Origin: Forficula auricularia
Taxonomy: Eukaryota > Arthropoda > Insecta > Dermaptera > Forficulidae
Direction: 5' to 3'
Assembly: GCA_024734495.1 (NCBI GenBank)
Contig: JALMQS010000099.1
Location: forward strand, 98,559,321-98,623,320
Length of the DNA: 64,000 nt
A program made the position numbers and the translations under genes. Within the stretch, counting starts at the first letter, position 1. Every line of letters starts with the position of its first letter. Below are positions 11,192 through 23,092 of this stretch, in pieces. The notes under the pieces were generated by a model. It ran no database searches and was not told the origin of the DNA. It saw only the letters and a list, made by a program, of their open reading frames with translations.

Positions 11192-12005
11192 ATAAAGTAA
11201 AGAAAATTTTTGAATTTTTTTTTTTTGGAAACTTAAAATATAAAATACTAGGTAAGTTTCACATAAATAAATGATCAGATGATTGTTTAGCACGACTCTA
11301 TTTATATTTCGGGGTATAAGCCCATCTTCAGGAGTTCACAAAGGACACTGTATGCAAAAATACAAAAATCTTTTAGAAGTAAATTTCTTAACTTTAACAA
11401 TAAGGGAAGGGGGAGATAAGGTGAGAAGGGGAAGAGTTAAAGTACAAAGATTTTGTTTGTCTAATTTAAGATTAAAAATGTTGATTGAAGCTTGGGAAGT
11501 ACCTGGAACTTTTTAGATAGAAATTAATGAAAGGTATGTGTAGGTGCTATTGTTAGATATATATATGTCTATTATTAGTAACTAATGAAAGAATTATTAC
11601 ATTATATTATCAGTAACTAATAATAGACATGTATATATCTAAACAATAGCACCTACACATACCTTTTTCTATTTACAAAGTTCCAGGTTCTTCCCGAGCT
11701 TCAATCAACCTTCTTAATCTTAAATTTAGACAAACAAAAATCTTCTTTGTACTTTAACTCTTCCACCTATCACCTTATCTCCTCTTCCCTTATTGTTAAA
11801 GTTAAGAAATTTACTTCTAAAACATTTTTGTATTTTTGTATACAGTGTCTTTAGAACTCTGAAGATGGGCTCATACCCCGAGAATATATATAGAGTCTTG
11901 CTAAAAGCATCTGATCTTTTATTTATGTGTAACCTACCTAGTATTTTATATTTTAAATTTTAAAAGTTTCCAAACAAAAATTTTCAAAAATTTTCTTTAC
12001 TTTAT
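11192..12005. repeat. 814-bp inverted repeat (foldback element), ~388-bp arms
   Basis: Left arm 11192-11579 and right arm 11616-12005 are diverged but continuous reverse complements; the outer ends are ATAAAGTAAAGAAAATTTT and its complement, and the spacer is about 36 bp. Each arm carries the loop-type motif CTGAAGATGGG...CCCCGA (minus strand 11307-11331; plus strand about 11869-11883). The 77-residue frame at 11283-11516 lies wholly within the left arm and is not a gene. A shortened relative is at 27835-28060. Sequence just outside the right arm (12006-12055) matches hAT coding sequence that also abuts the relative at 27.8 kb. Confidence 0.88.
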
Positions 12006-12055
12006 TTAATATGTTTCCCCAAAAAACCTACACCATTCTCCCTTAACAAAATATG
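12006..12055 (+). mobile_element. hAT coding fragment adjoining the inverted repeat
   Basis: TACACCATTCTCCCTTAACA lies in a block matching the complement of 27784-27842, part of the hAT transposase relic. The same junction between inverted repeat and hAT sequence at two loci implies they moved together. Confidence 0.55.
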
Positions 12056-13269
12056 AGCTATAACCGAAAACATTTCTCATATTTGTTTGACTCCTTGAGC
12101 TTTAACAGGAAAAAGTAATAGTTTTTTCCAAGATTTTATATTGAATATAATAGTATAGAGCTAATATTGGAAGTATGATGGCTGTATCTTGAACCAGATA
12201 GGATGCCTGGCTTGTTTACTGGTTTTCCATTTTCGAGAGTACTTGGGATTATATCAAAAGGGACTTGATTTGCCAAGCATAGTCTAATCCCAAATACGGG
12301 CTTATCTTACTTTGAGCAACTCGATCTGAAAAGCTGGCTCTCTGTATCATCGATGTAAGCTCACAAATATTTACCCGTGGATAAGAGATAGTAAGAATCT
12401 CGAAATCAAAAATAACACCAGGCCCATTGCAGAAGTTTTTTTTTCCGAAAAAGGTTGAAACGTTTTTCTAAAAACATATTATTAAAATCCCCCGATCCAA
12501 AACATGAAAAATATGGAAAATATAAAACTTGATTTTCAAGAAATCTTTTTTATTCTAAAACTAATATCAATAAAGTTAGCACATTTACATTACATATATT
12601 AAATTATTATATTAAAAAAACATCTTATAACTTGTAAGTCTAATTAGACAATTTCTATTTAATGTTCTTTACAATTTCATTTTATTTTAAATTCAGATTG
12701 CATCTCTGAACACAGAGTTAAATTTTAACTAAACTTGTTATTTGTAAATTTGCCATACGATTACTCTATGTTAGTTAATAGTATATAATATTCTATCGAA
12801 AGCATTTTGTTGGACTTTCTAAGTCATTAGAGCTGATTTGTCTGCGAATATTCTCGTTTGATGTCGAATTTGACATGGAAAGCAGAAGAGACGTTCGTTC
12901 GTCTCGACTTTGAGCTGCTTAATCAAAAGGACGAGGAATCACTTGAACGGAGCTTAAAGCCCTCAGGGATCGCCTCTATCACCATCTAATAAAGGCAGCT
13001 TTGCATTTTCTTCACTTGAACTACCTCAATATGTCAGGGACTTTACTCAGAAAACCTAAAGAATAACAACTAACACAAACGAAAAAGATCCCAAAGGCGA
13101 ATTGAATTTTGCCAGAACAACAAAGTTTTATTTACTACTATGCTATACTGTAACTAAATTCTCTATTGCCCATGGGCATCAGATAAATTTTTATTTTTTA
13201 CATTAATTAATCACAACAGAGAACGATGAATATACCAGTTTAAATTGCTGGTAGAAATAGACTTGCAAT
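12056..13269. other. no recognised feature
   Basis: A GC-richer patch at 12840-13000 has broken frames that I could not relate to any family. The rest is AT-rich. Confidence 0.45.
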
Positions 13270-13363
13270 CTCTAAGAAAATCGGAAAGAGGTCATCTATT
13301 AGTACCGAGAATCAATTCCATCTCGGATCTAATAGATGACGACTTCTTGTCAATTTCTTAGAG
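13270..13363. repeat. 94-bp foldback
   Basis: Imperfect arms CTCTAAGAAAAT...TCATCTATTAGTACCGAG and complement. The block TCATCTATTAGATCCGA is shared with the outer arms of the larger foldback at 61466-61690, so this is a shortened member of that family. Confidence 0.7.
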
Positions 13364-13993
13364 AACGCGATGATTTTATATCATTTCATCTATCTCCATT
13401 TTTTATTGATTGCCAATCCCTAAAAAATTTTCATCTTCCTTAAATATCCCCCTCCCCACGATATGAAGGCACACAATGAAATTCCGGAAGTCCGGTCCCC
13501 ATTTCTCCGTCATTCGATATTACGACATCCGACTTAGATGATTTCTAAATGAAAGTAAAATTAGGTATTAATGTATATGATGTGATACAATTATGTTTAA
13601 CAGAAGAAACTCTAGATTATTCATTTTTTAATATAAAATTAGCAGGTTTTTGTAGATGTGATTGTAGTGAAGGTCTGACAATATCGATATCTTAAAATTA
13701 TAATATTTTTTATTATTATATTATTATTACCTACTCTACTGCTAGACATGATTGACAAAATTAAAAACACAAAAATCCTCGGATATAAAAATATTTCAAC
13801 ATTTGCATTATGATGGATTAATCCGAAACAAATTTTTGTACATCAACTTCTCGGGAAAATCTACGTATCATTTGATGACGGGCACATGGAAACCAAGCTT
13901 GAGTCCATATATATATTGTTTTCTAATTCATTATTTACCATAAATTTAAAAGATATCGGACATCAAACTTATTTAGTTTTTCTAGTGTTATAA

Positions 13994-14148
13994 ATAGTAC
14001 CTGGAGGCACCGAGCGATGCTCGGTAACTTCTTCCTTCAGTTAAAACCTTTATTTTAATATTATTTTTAATTTAAAATTCTGATAAAAAGGTCGATTTTT
14101 ATTTGAGAGCCGTTTTCAAATTAAAAAAAAATACAAATATATATAGTA
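13994..14148 (-). repeat. CCGAGC-hairpin repeat
   Basis: AGTACCTGGAGGCACCGAGC starts the hairpin, followed by about 110 bp (CTTCAGTTAAAACC...GAGAGCCGTTTTC) and an ATACAAATATATATA end. It is nearly the same sequence as the inner part of each arm of the palindrome at 36496-37181. Confidence 0.8.
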
Positions 14149-14158
14149 TTCGCCCACT

Positions 14159-14245
14159 GTACCCCCCCCCCCGCTTGACCCCACCCCGAAACCTCGCCCT
14201 ACCCCCGGATCCCCCACCACTGCACCCCACCTCCTGCACCTGTTT
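14159..14245. other. C-rich tract, G-quadruplex potential on the minus strand
   Basis: An 11-C run at 14162-14172 is followed by further CCCC, CCC and CCCCC runs with short spacers, giving at least four G-tracts on the minus strand. Strongly anomalous base composition in an AT-rich region. Confidence 0.7.
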
Positions 14246-14472
14246 TGATCCAACCATATGATTCATTTTTATTCATCCAATTGTTAATAAATAAAACCTA
14301 TCAAAATGTGTTGTTTTTTCAGAAAATTGAGACCTGCTTATGCGAAATATATTTTTAAATAAATTCTTGATTATTTTTTATTCTATTAAATAAATAAAAT
14401 TCTTTATAAAAACAATTATAAAACGTTTATTAATATTTCTAACGTTTAGGTTGAACAAAATATGTTAAAAAC

Positions 14473-14855
14473 CACAATCACAATACTTCTTCAAGGCCTT
14501 TGAGAATAAAGGATTTACCCGACCCATTGTCTGCCTGAGCACAAAAGGAAAAGGGAAACCTTTTTTTAAAACCCTAAGAATGGGATTTGTCTACCTGAGA
14601 ATAATTAATTTGATTACGAAAAAACCCATCAAAAACAATTTTGTCGAAGATGAGACCGTGACAGATCGAATTGTCACCCCAAAAACCCCCTAACTCGTGA
14701 ATTTCATCAAAATCGGTAGAGTCGTTTTCAAAATAGAACCAAGATACAAATATATATACAAACAAATAAATATATATTCAAGCAAATAAATATATATACA
14801 AACAAATATATATACAAATAAATATACAATTTTTGCTCGTTTAATAAGAGTAGAT
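14473..14855 (+). repeat. interspersed repeat, copy 1 (partner 37839-38183)
   Basis: About 380 bp, close to 37839-38183 through GATGAGACCGTGACAGATCG, AATTTCATCAAAATCGGTAG and the ending TTGCTCGTTTAATAAGAGTA. On the minus strand the end reads TCTACTCTTATTAAACGAGC preceded by A, compatible with a Helitron 5' end (TC, inserted after A). AT microsatellite lies between 14745 and 14830. Both copies keep an open minus-strand frame containing NDSTDFDEIH and ICHGLIFDKIVFDGFFRNQI; this may only reflect recent common origin. Confidence 0.75.
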
Positions 14856-14979
14856 ATTTACTTCATCTTGTGTTGAATAAATCGAATTTTTATAAGCAAT
14901 TATATAAAAATAGAAACGCTCAAGGGTGAAAGGGTCAGTGATTGGCTTTTTAAGTGGTTTTACTGTTTATTGACAGATA

Positions 14980-15105
14980 ATTTAAGAAGAGGAATGAGTA
15001 AAAGGAAAGTGGTAGAGAGTGAAAAAGAAAGGCGGGGTGAAAGTGTAGGAGAAAAGAGGGAAGAAAAGAAAACGGGGATGATGGGGTTGAAAAAAAAAAT
15101 TAGCC
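14980..15105 (+). other. polypurine tract
   Basis: About 120 bases almost wholly A and G (GAAGAGGAATGAG...GAAAACGGGGATGATGGGG), prone to triplex formation. The minus-strand frame 14982-15164 is a translation of this tract and not a gene. Confidence 0.7.
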
Positions 15106-16002
15106 TGAATCGTGGTTGTCTTTAAAAGTCGAAAAGAAAAAATAAACGTTGGTCTGACATCCAATCAGTTAACGCCTCTTGAAATATCCCAAAATGAAAT
15201 GGAAGAACTCAGGGTATACGAAAAAAAATTTAATTTTAATCGATAATTTAATTAAAATACTAATGTTGAAAATTGATTTTTATTTGGAAAAATTAATAAT
15301 AAATAGTTTTAGCCTAAACTACTATCAATTAGGTGAGGTCATAAGTATGATTAAACATCTTTTTCCCTCTTATAAATTAATGTAAAATGATGTTTTGTTT
15401 TCCATAAGTCTTCCAATTTTATTTACTTTTTAATGATATGCTTACTCGTTGAAAATCATAACACTTTTTATAACCCTTTTTTTATTATTTTTGAAAATGC
15501 ATTTTTTATTTTTTAAAATGGAAAAAAAATATTCACTCAGACCTCTGAAATCACATAATAATTGATTCTGATTTCGTTTTTTATTTTTTAATATTTTCCA
15601 AAATAACTAAATTATACCCTATGAATGCTTCAAAATTAAAAAAACGAAGAAAATATGACAAGGTCAGAAAAGAAATTAAATAAAAATTATTTCTATAAGT
15701 TTTTCTAATTTTCTAAATACACCGAAACAGGAAGTCTAATTAAAATAAATGTTTTCTCCTGGGGCTTCTCTTATTAAAATTCTCAAGTTTCACCTTACAA
15801 AATAATTTTTCAATTTTCTCAATAGTTCAGTAATTAGTCGTTAAATGTCATACTATATAATAATAAATACCTTGAAATTTAGAGAATTTTATACGACATT
15901 TTTCATTATTAATGAACTTAAATTTTGAAAAAAAAAATAGTTATAAAAATTTTCATTTTAAACGAAATTTTCTCTGGAGAGAGACGGATTGGTAGAAATT
16001 TT
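15106..16002. other. no recognised feature
   Basis: AT-rich, no shared repeat or credible gene. Confidence 0.5.
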
Positions 16003-16330
16003 AATTGAATGTAATGGAAGGCAGCCCGGAGGTAATGAGAGAAAGAAAAATTAACACATATCAAATAAGGTGTAATTTATTGGAATCCTTCCTTCTTTTC
16101 TTTCAAACCGACGTTTCGGAGGATTTTTCCCTCCTTCTTCAGGGAGAGAAGGAAACATTTTATTTGTTTCATTCATTGACCCTTTGAAACCCTGAAGAAG
16201 GAGGGAAAAATCCTCCGAAACGTCGGTTTGGAAGGAAAGGAGGAAGGATTCCAATAAATTTCACCTTATTTGATATGTGTTAATTTTTCTTTCCTCACTA
16301 CCTCTAGGCTGCCTTCCATTACATTCAATT
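16003..16330. repeat. 328-bp inverted repeat, ~141-bp arms
   Basis: Left arm 16003-16144 and right arm 16190-16330 pair closely around a 45-bp spacer. Each arm holds CTGAAGAAGGAGGG, AAAAA, TCCTCCGAAACGTCGG at its inner end (plus strand from 16192; minus strand from 16143). The 60- and 67-residue frames here translate the two arms and are mirror images, not genes. Confidence 0.88.
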
Positions 16331-17581
16331 TTCATTTTAAATTTTAATTTATTTTAAAAAATTATTACAATCACATCAGGCCCCCTACTGATCCATATTC
16401 ACCTAGACAGGCATTTTCTAAAAAAATACTTTTTTGTACTCAGGGAAAACTTGAAGCGTTAATATCTGTAAATTAATTTTTTCATTGTAAAAAATATTTC
16501 CATTACATTTGTTTCCATTTGTTGTATAATGTAAATAAAAGATTAGTATTTCAAGAACATCTAATTTCTTCTAATATCATTAATTTCTATATGTTATATG
16601 ACTGTGATTTGAATTTCTATTTGATTAAATTCAATTTACATTGGACAATAAATTTGACTGACATCTAAAATTGTTGTTGAGTAGTAGTGAGTACTTAAGG
16701 CCAACTTTGTGAGGTCCAATTAGTAGGAGCTGAACTCAGCATTTAACAGAGTTTGGGCCAGACCACGAGTGGCTCGAGTACCTGTTACTTTCGTGCTTGA
16801 GTATTCTAACTGATCCCTGGGAGACGCTTCAGCCAGCCTCTCACAACTTGCTAACAATTTGTTGTCAAATTAAACGCCTAATTTCATATTAACAATTAGA
16901 GATCAGATTTCACTTAGAAAACTTTAATTATGAACATTAACATTGAACTGTCGATTTTAAACGCTATTTTCCGTTAAAAAGATTGCTTGTGGTGCTTTTT
17001 TGTTTTCACTTATACATGGTAAATGAATTATTGGAACTATAGTTTATAAAGACTTTTAATTTATAATTGGATGATTAATTAGATAATGGCTCTATACTAT
17101 GTCCGTAAATAGTGATTTGGCTTTTTTGTTAGTGATGAACTAGAATACTGTTACTCCGCATATAGATTAATTTTATTAATACGAATATGTGTTTCAAATT
17201 TTAGCTCATTTGATACAGCCCCCCATATTTCATTTGTATTTTTTCTGATTTTCTACATTTTCTAGATCGGCCAAATTTCATTCATTTTTTCGTTTTGGAA
17301 ATATAAACATTTGAGTACCAGAAGGACTTTCTAAGATTTTTTGTTATTGAGCTATTATGTGTATAGGAGTTGAGAATTCAATTTTACCGATTAATTTTTA
17401 CTGAGTCACTTTAGCTTCATTCAGAAGATAACTGATTATGAATTGCCATCTAACCTGCTATGAGATCTTAGATGTCTGTTTTGTTAATTCCTCTAACTGA
17501 TACTAGTATAGTATTCCTAAGTTTTTTTATGTTTATGTTCCTTAATTAAAAATATGCTGAGTCTTTTCCTATTATATAATA
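16331..17581. other. no recognised feature
   Basis: A patch of more balanced composition at 16680-16860 is unassigned; the rest is AT-rich. Confidence 0.45.
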
Positions 17582-17735
17582 ATACAAATATAATAAGGTC
17601 TTTTAGTTCAATTTACGTATTGTATAGCATACCTTATATCGTTTCATTGATCTTACTACCATTTTTTGTACACATTCAGATTTTTACTGTTTTGCATAAG
17701 TTTGCTAAATTATTTGAACACAAAGTAATTTCGTT
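17582..17735 (+). repeat. direct duplication, copy 1
   Basis: ATACAAATATAATAAGGTC to CAAAGTAATTTCGTT is repeated at 17967-18106 in the same orientation with small indels. The frame at 17554-17760 lies in it and is not supported as a gene. Confidence 0.85.
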
Positions 17736-17966
17736 CTTATTATCTCACATGAACAAGTAAACCCAAAACTGCTTAGGTGTACTGGAGTAATAGAATGTCT
17801 CAGCCTAACTAAGCCTGGACGATTTCTATTTACCAGTCCACCAAAAAACTCTCTCTATTTTTCGTAAAGAGAAACAAAGAGGTTGTCCTCTGCTTGTCTG
17901 TCTATTTTGATGAAATCTATTTTCATCCCACATTTCCATTCTCTTCTTTTTCTTTCCTTTATTCTT

Positions 17967-18106
17967 ATACAAATATAATAAGGTCTTTTTGTTCAGTTTA
18001 ATACGTAATATCGTTCCATTGATCTTACTATCATTTTTTTACACATTCAGGTTTTTACTGTTCCTCACAAGTTTGCTAAATCATTTGAACACAAAGTAAT
18101 TTCGTT
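17967..18106 (+). repeat. direct duplication, copy 2
   Basis: Second copy of 17582-17735, 385 bp downstream. The intervening sequence includes GAGAAACAAAGAGGTTGTCC, which also occurs (complement) near 47920-47945 in another repeat. Confidence 0.85.
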
Positions 18107-19314
18107 ATCAGTATCCTGGTATAAGCTGATTTTTTTTTTTTGTAGATAAGGTTAAAATAACATGGCAGCTAATTCTCTCTTTAGAAATTCCTTAACCAAT
18201 GGAACAATTGAATATCAAATAATATCGACATTGAATATTATCACGATACTCCAAAAACGTTAATAGCATTAACAGCTGATGAGTTTGACTTTCCTTTATC
18301 GGCTTTCTCAACGCATGAAGCTTTACGGCTTACAGATGATAATCTTCTTACGTTGACATTTAATTTCCTTCTCTTGTTCCTAATCAACGATTGCGAATAT
18401 TTCACCAAAAGGAGGTATAGGGTGTAGACCAAGCTTTGTCTATAAGGTTTTCCTCCAGCACCACTTCTATTTAATCCGAAATTTACGAAATCTACTATCT
18501 GTGTTCAATATTAATCCTATTCACTAGATAGAAGAGAAATCCCGACTTCCTACAACAAACGGTGTTCTATTTGACTTTCAATAAAGGTTTGAAATAATAT
18601 TTTCCTTCCCAGGATTTCACTCGACTGGTGGTTAAACATAGATTAGGAACTATAGGACTACAAACTAAGTTTTAAAATATTACATTTTCAAACATGAATA
18701 TTTTAAAGGTTGAGTATCTTTTTTTGAAAATAATATGGATTTTTTTTTTCAAAAATACAACTCACGGTAAAAATCAAATATATCAAGTAAGAAATATTTA
18801 GGGTTCAAATCTAAGATTTTAATAGAATATTTTTACATTCCATTAAATATAAATTCTTTCTTGATTAATATTTTAATTTATTGATATTTTTACTGGGGAC
18901 GCTCGGCAGTATTTTGAAATCAATTCATTTTTTTTATTTTTTTTTATTTTAGTTTTTAAATGCCTAATATGTGAAGAAAATTATTTTTAGTGTTATTTTT
19001 TTCAGTCTGCTTAAACTAATATGAATCAGTATGAAAATCGTGGGACGTTAGTCCTGGTGCCTTAATATATGGATTTCTAAAAAAATGACAATTTAATTTT
19101 GAGTTTTCTAACCTCAAAATTTCTGGTTCAGAAATTCAGAATATCAGAAAAAATCGAATTTACAACTGAGAAAATAACAATTTTTATTGTCCATTAAATG
19201 TGTACCCAAGACAACTTTCTAAAATATGTGCAGTAATAACAAAGTTCAACTCCATTTTATATTCTCACTCAGTCTAGTCTCAGTCAGTCACTAGTCTCTA
19301 AATCTAGATCATTC
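18107..19314. other. no recognised feature
   Basis: The 63-residue minus-strand frame at 18241-18432 (basic and serine-rich) has a slightly less biased composition than most, but no motif or gene context. Confidence 0.45.
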
Positions 19315-19490
19315 AACTAAATCAGTGGTTCCCAATCTCTTTCTAGGGTGCGGAACAATTTTGTGAGCAATTTTCTTCAGCGCAACACTTATTTAAATTA
19401 ATATGAATTACATAAGCTTGTCATTAGTTATTTCAATTTTTTAAAGAGTTAGGTGTCGGTTCAAGGTGAAACATTTTTAAATAATAAGTA

Positions 19491-19665
19491 AGTAAATTTT
19501 CAATGCAGGTTTCACAAAATTAAAACAAATATTATGGTTTGAGTTTCATCTCGATATATATATTTCGGGTTATTAGCCCATCATCAGAAGGAAATATATA
19601 TATCGAGATAAAACTCAAAACATATATTTGTTTTAATTTTGTGAAACCTACCTTGAAATTTTACT
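19491..19665. repeat. 175-bp foldback nested in the hAT element
   Basis: Arms AGTAAATTTTCAATGCAGG...GATATATATATTTC pair across a 24-base loop. On the minus strand the loop reads CTGATGA, TGGG, CTAATA, ACCC, GAAA (19563-19587), the same motif type as at 11.3, 16.2 and 27.9 kb. It is younger than the hAT that it interrupts. Confidence 0.85.
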
Positions 19666-20269
19666 TTCTTTTTATCAGTTATTTTATTAGAATTGGTCAG
19701 TTATAATTCAAAATCACTACTTATAGTAGTTATATTATTAACGCCATTTTTGAGACAAACACAATAAATAAATAATACTATAGATACTATAATAAATAGA
19801 TAATACGAATAGTAAAAATATTTAGTATTTTTGGGTAAATTCAATATTCCTTGGAGAACTTCGCTCATTGGTCACCGTAAAGAGTAATAATTTTTCATTT
19901 AATTTTATAAGCCAATAGTCAATTCTTTTATCTTTTACAATCACGAGAGAAAACAATTGAATATTGTAGTTCTTGTCCGAAATTTGAATTATTTTTTCAT
20001 TTAGAGCTTTTTCTAATTCAATTTTTTTTTGCACTTATAAGAAAAATATTGAATTATAAAATATAAATAAATAACTCTACTAATTAAAATCCTCAAAATG
20101 TAGTCTGAATTTGAACTTGATTTATGACGTTGGTGCGCCTGTATTTAGGCAACAAATTGCGCTCAGAAGAATGAAAGCTGCGTAAGAGCTAGGCGTGTCC
20201 AGTCGTTGATGGAATGCTCCAGAGCTTATGGCATGTAAGCAATCAAATTATTTTCACTCCATTCAATTT

Positions 20270-20410
20270 GAAAGGAAAAGGGGACGAAACCCTCTGTCAT
20301 GCAATATAAACATAAATTTATCTACTAAAATCTTAGATATGACGTTAAATTGTTTTGTTTTAATATATTTGTTTATATGGCAGTGAGTTGAATTTTGACA
20401 AAAATTCCAT
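20270..20410 (+). repeat. interspersed repeat (CTCTGATATGCAA family)
   Basis: GGACGAAACCCTCTGTCATG, then ATTTATCTACTAAAATCTTA and GTGAGTTGAATTTT match 43740-43880 and 44120-44240. The 44.1 kb copy is preceded by a box B-like segment, so this may be a SINE body. Confidence 0.6.
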
Positions 20411-20968
20411 GTATTTTTCTAAAATAAAACACTCAAAATTTTTGTACTAATTCATTTTTATGAAAATTTTATGATTATAATTTTTTGATATTCGGCCGTT
20501 ATAATACGGTCGCACACTTTCGATTTGCAACTAAATCCTCGGAACAATTCTGAAATGCTTACGGAACACCAGTGCTCCGATAAACACCGGTTGGGAACCA
20601 CTGAACTAAATCATGACAAGATGTACTTAAATAAATTTTAAACTTGTAATATATTAGATATAATAATTCTTCACTAAGAATTCATTTCGAAAAATTTGCA
20701 TATTTTTTCTTTTATTTAAAATGTTCCAGTCCAGAGACGCTTAGATCACATCTCATTTCCATCAGAAATATTTCATCGTTGACAAGGACCTTTTGTGCAA
20801 GGCAATGGAAAATAACCTTTTGCCATAATTTTTATATAAATTGATTCGTATCCAGAGAAATTTTTAAAGTAAATTAAATTTTGGCTGGTCCAGAAATAAT
20901 TAAACAATAATTGATTGTTGATGGAGGTTTAGTCAATTTAATTATAATTTGTTCAGAAAATTCTATCT

Positions 20969-21057
20969 TAATGTCTAAATGTTACATAGTTATTATTAAA
21001 ATTGTTTATCTATTATTATTTAATAATTTATCTATGTGACAACTGTTAGACATTCAA
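20969..21057. repeat. 89-bp imperfect foldback
   Basis: AATGTCTAAATGTTACATAG pairs with CTATGTGACAACTGTTAGACATT around an AT-rich loop. Confidence 0.65.
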
Positions 21058-21370
21058 ATTGGTGTTCCTGAGGAACTCAATATTTCATTGATAAAACTTA
21101 AAACAATAACTTTTAAGAAGATGGGTGAAAAATTTATAATAATAAACAATTAATTAAAATAACGAGATGGGTTTCATAAACTAAAACAAAAGTGAGTTTT
21201 GATTTCGATATATAAAACAATAATTGAATTCTTAATTATTCTTTGGTTCAAATCCCTCTGAAAATTTACTTTGTTATGATAATCGATTACTCCGGAGAGA
21301 ATACTCTCTTTAAGTATATAGTGACTGACAATGCAAAACAAAATATAGCTTATGTGCATCACATAATTTT

Positions 21371-21480
21371 CACTTACCCCTCTACTTTAAATTGATGTTT
21401 TTTTGGAGGGGGGGTGACTTAAATTCAATATTATAAAATATTTTTTTTGTAAAGTAGTTAGAATAGCTTAATCTTGGTTT
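21371..21480 (+). mobile_element. hAT element fragment (C-terminal/3' region)
   Basis: Matches the complement of 27425-27535, including TTCACTTACCCCTCT, the T/G homopolymer junction and TTAAATTCAATATTATAAAA. It is a second, shorter copy of the element whose transposase tail is at 27468-27866; no usable reading frame remains. Confidence 0.7.
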
Positions 21481-22825
21481 TTCTAACTATTTTATGACAA
21501 ATATAAATAACACACTTAACAGAACTTAAATTTATATTAAATATATTATACATTAATAAATCATTTAAATATTACCTAATAAACACAAATTACAGCCTTT
21601 TTCGAATCCCATCTAATTTACTTTTCTCTAATAATTTCACTCGTGATAAAATTCACATACATTAAAGAACATATTATGTAGAATAATTGATATAGGAAAA
21701 AATCATTTTTCGAGAAAATAACAAAAAAAAACCCTAAAAATAATCAATGCGAAGAAAATAATTAGGAAGTTAAAGAAATCGAAAGAAAGAAAGCAAGGAT
21801 TAAAAGAACCAAAGCGGAATAGTGAAAAAGAGGAAATTTCAAACACAACTTAGACAACTCACTGATGTAACTTTCTCACAATTGAATAAAGCATAGTCAA
21901 TCTTTGACTTAGAGATTTTAAACCAGAGAGAGTTAAAAGCTAAGGAATAATTAGATTTCATGTGGCTGAGAATTAGTTGAAACATTCGTTATAATGAATT
22001 TTTTAGAATTATTTTAATCTACGTATAAAAATGTTTAATAATCAGTTTTATTATATTATGGTAAAAAAAAAAAAAAAAAATAATGGGTACTTTGCTTATA
22101 AGAAATAAAAATAAAAAAAATGTTTTTTTTTTTTTACTATAATCATTTAGATTTTTTTCGGTTTTTAGACCACGCAATATAGAGTTATTTTATTTAAAAT
22201 CTTTTTAATGAATAGATAAATATTTATTAGAATTCAGACATTTCAGAATTAGTGATTTATTTAATGGAGCTAGGGTTAGATAATTCCGAACTAAATATCA
22301 TAGATTACCGGAGTATGTTACTTCCTTTCCACTAAAATTTAACTGCTATAGTTTTTACCATAGTTGCCTACAACATTGTCAACCTAGATTACAGTACATG
22401 TGAGCCCAGAATGATCGATGTGATTCTGAATTAAAATGTATATTCTTGATTGGAATTGTAATATCTTAAAATTAATTAAATATTGTATTAATAGAATATT
22501 GAATAAAGGGACATGGGAAACGATAAGTAAAGTGTAATTTTTAAAAAGCATTTCTGCAAATGTTAGGCACAAAGTCACAGTCTTTTATGTTTGATCCCTT
22601 CAGAAGCTGCGATCTCTCTACTCTATTAAAATTAATTAATATTTCGAACGGAATATTTAACTAATAAATCCATACTGTGTTTAATTCAGTTGCATTTGAA
22701 TTGGTTGAAGTTTAATTTTCATAAGGAAATTACAACAAGAGCACCCAAACAACCTGGGAGCTGTTTATCAACAATTGTTTAGCCAAGCGTCATAATGGCA
22801 TTAAATTGAAGTAAAACTGATATGA
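21481..22825. other. no recognised feature
   Basis: AT-rich, with purine-rich sequence at 21740-21850 and an A run at 22064-22081. Confidence 0.45.
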
Positions 22826-23092
22826 ACACTCGCACCAGGCAGCTTAAATGTTGGCAGATTACCTCAACATTTACCTTATTATGCTTTGGCAAGGGCATTT
22901 GGGGGGGGGGTGGAATCAGAACAGCTGCTGGAGGAATCCAAGCCGCAGATAAGAAACAGTCTCACAATGTTCGCACCCACGGAAATTTATGGTATGGCAA
23001 AACAACTGGAGAGGAATTTCCTTTATGAATCAAGTGCAACACTTCGCAAGCAGGTTGAGGAAATATCTTTTGTTGTCATGCATAATATTTAA
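22826..23092 (+). pseudogene. coding-like segment of unknown identity
   Basis: One frame, open from just after a TGA at 22823 to a TAA at 23090-23092, reads SLNVGRLPQHLPYYALARAF, then a glycine run from a 10-G homopolymer, then ESEQLLEESKPQIRNSL, MFAPTEIYGMAKQLERNFLY and ATLRKQVEEI. The charged, helix-like composition is unlike other frames here and GC is raised, suggesting former or present protein coding. No ATG opens the whole frame. It could be an exon, a retrocopy or a transposon gene piece; I do not recognise the family. The G run could cause a frameshift. Confidence 0.35.

Larger units (their letters stand above)
19323..20603. mobile_element. complete non-autonomous hAT element with 8-bp target duplication
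   Basis: Starts CAGTGGTTCCCAA and ends with its exact complement TTGGGAACCACTG. It is flanked on both sides by AACTAAAT (19315-19322 and 20604-20611), the 8-bp duplication diagnostic of hAT insertion. At 1281 bp it is too short for a transposase, and the 70-residue frame at 19822-20034 shows no hAT motif. It contains a nested foldback (19491-19665) and a copy of the CTCTGATATGCAA repeat (20270-20410). Confidence 0.92.

Noticed and set aside
11283..11516. 77-residue frame
   Set aside because: Lies within the left arm of the 814-bp inverted repeat; the mirrored arm does not keep the frame.
14982..15164. 60-residue F/P/S-rich frame
   Set aside because: Translation of the complement of a polypurine tract.
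16005..16254. Two opposite-strand frames with the same FQTDVSEDFSLLLQG peptide
   Set aside because: They are the two arms of one inverted repeat read on opposite strands, not a conserved protein.
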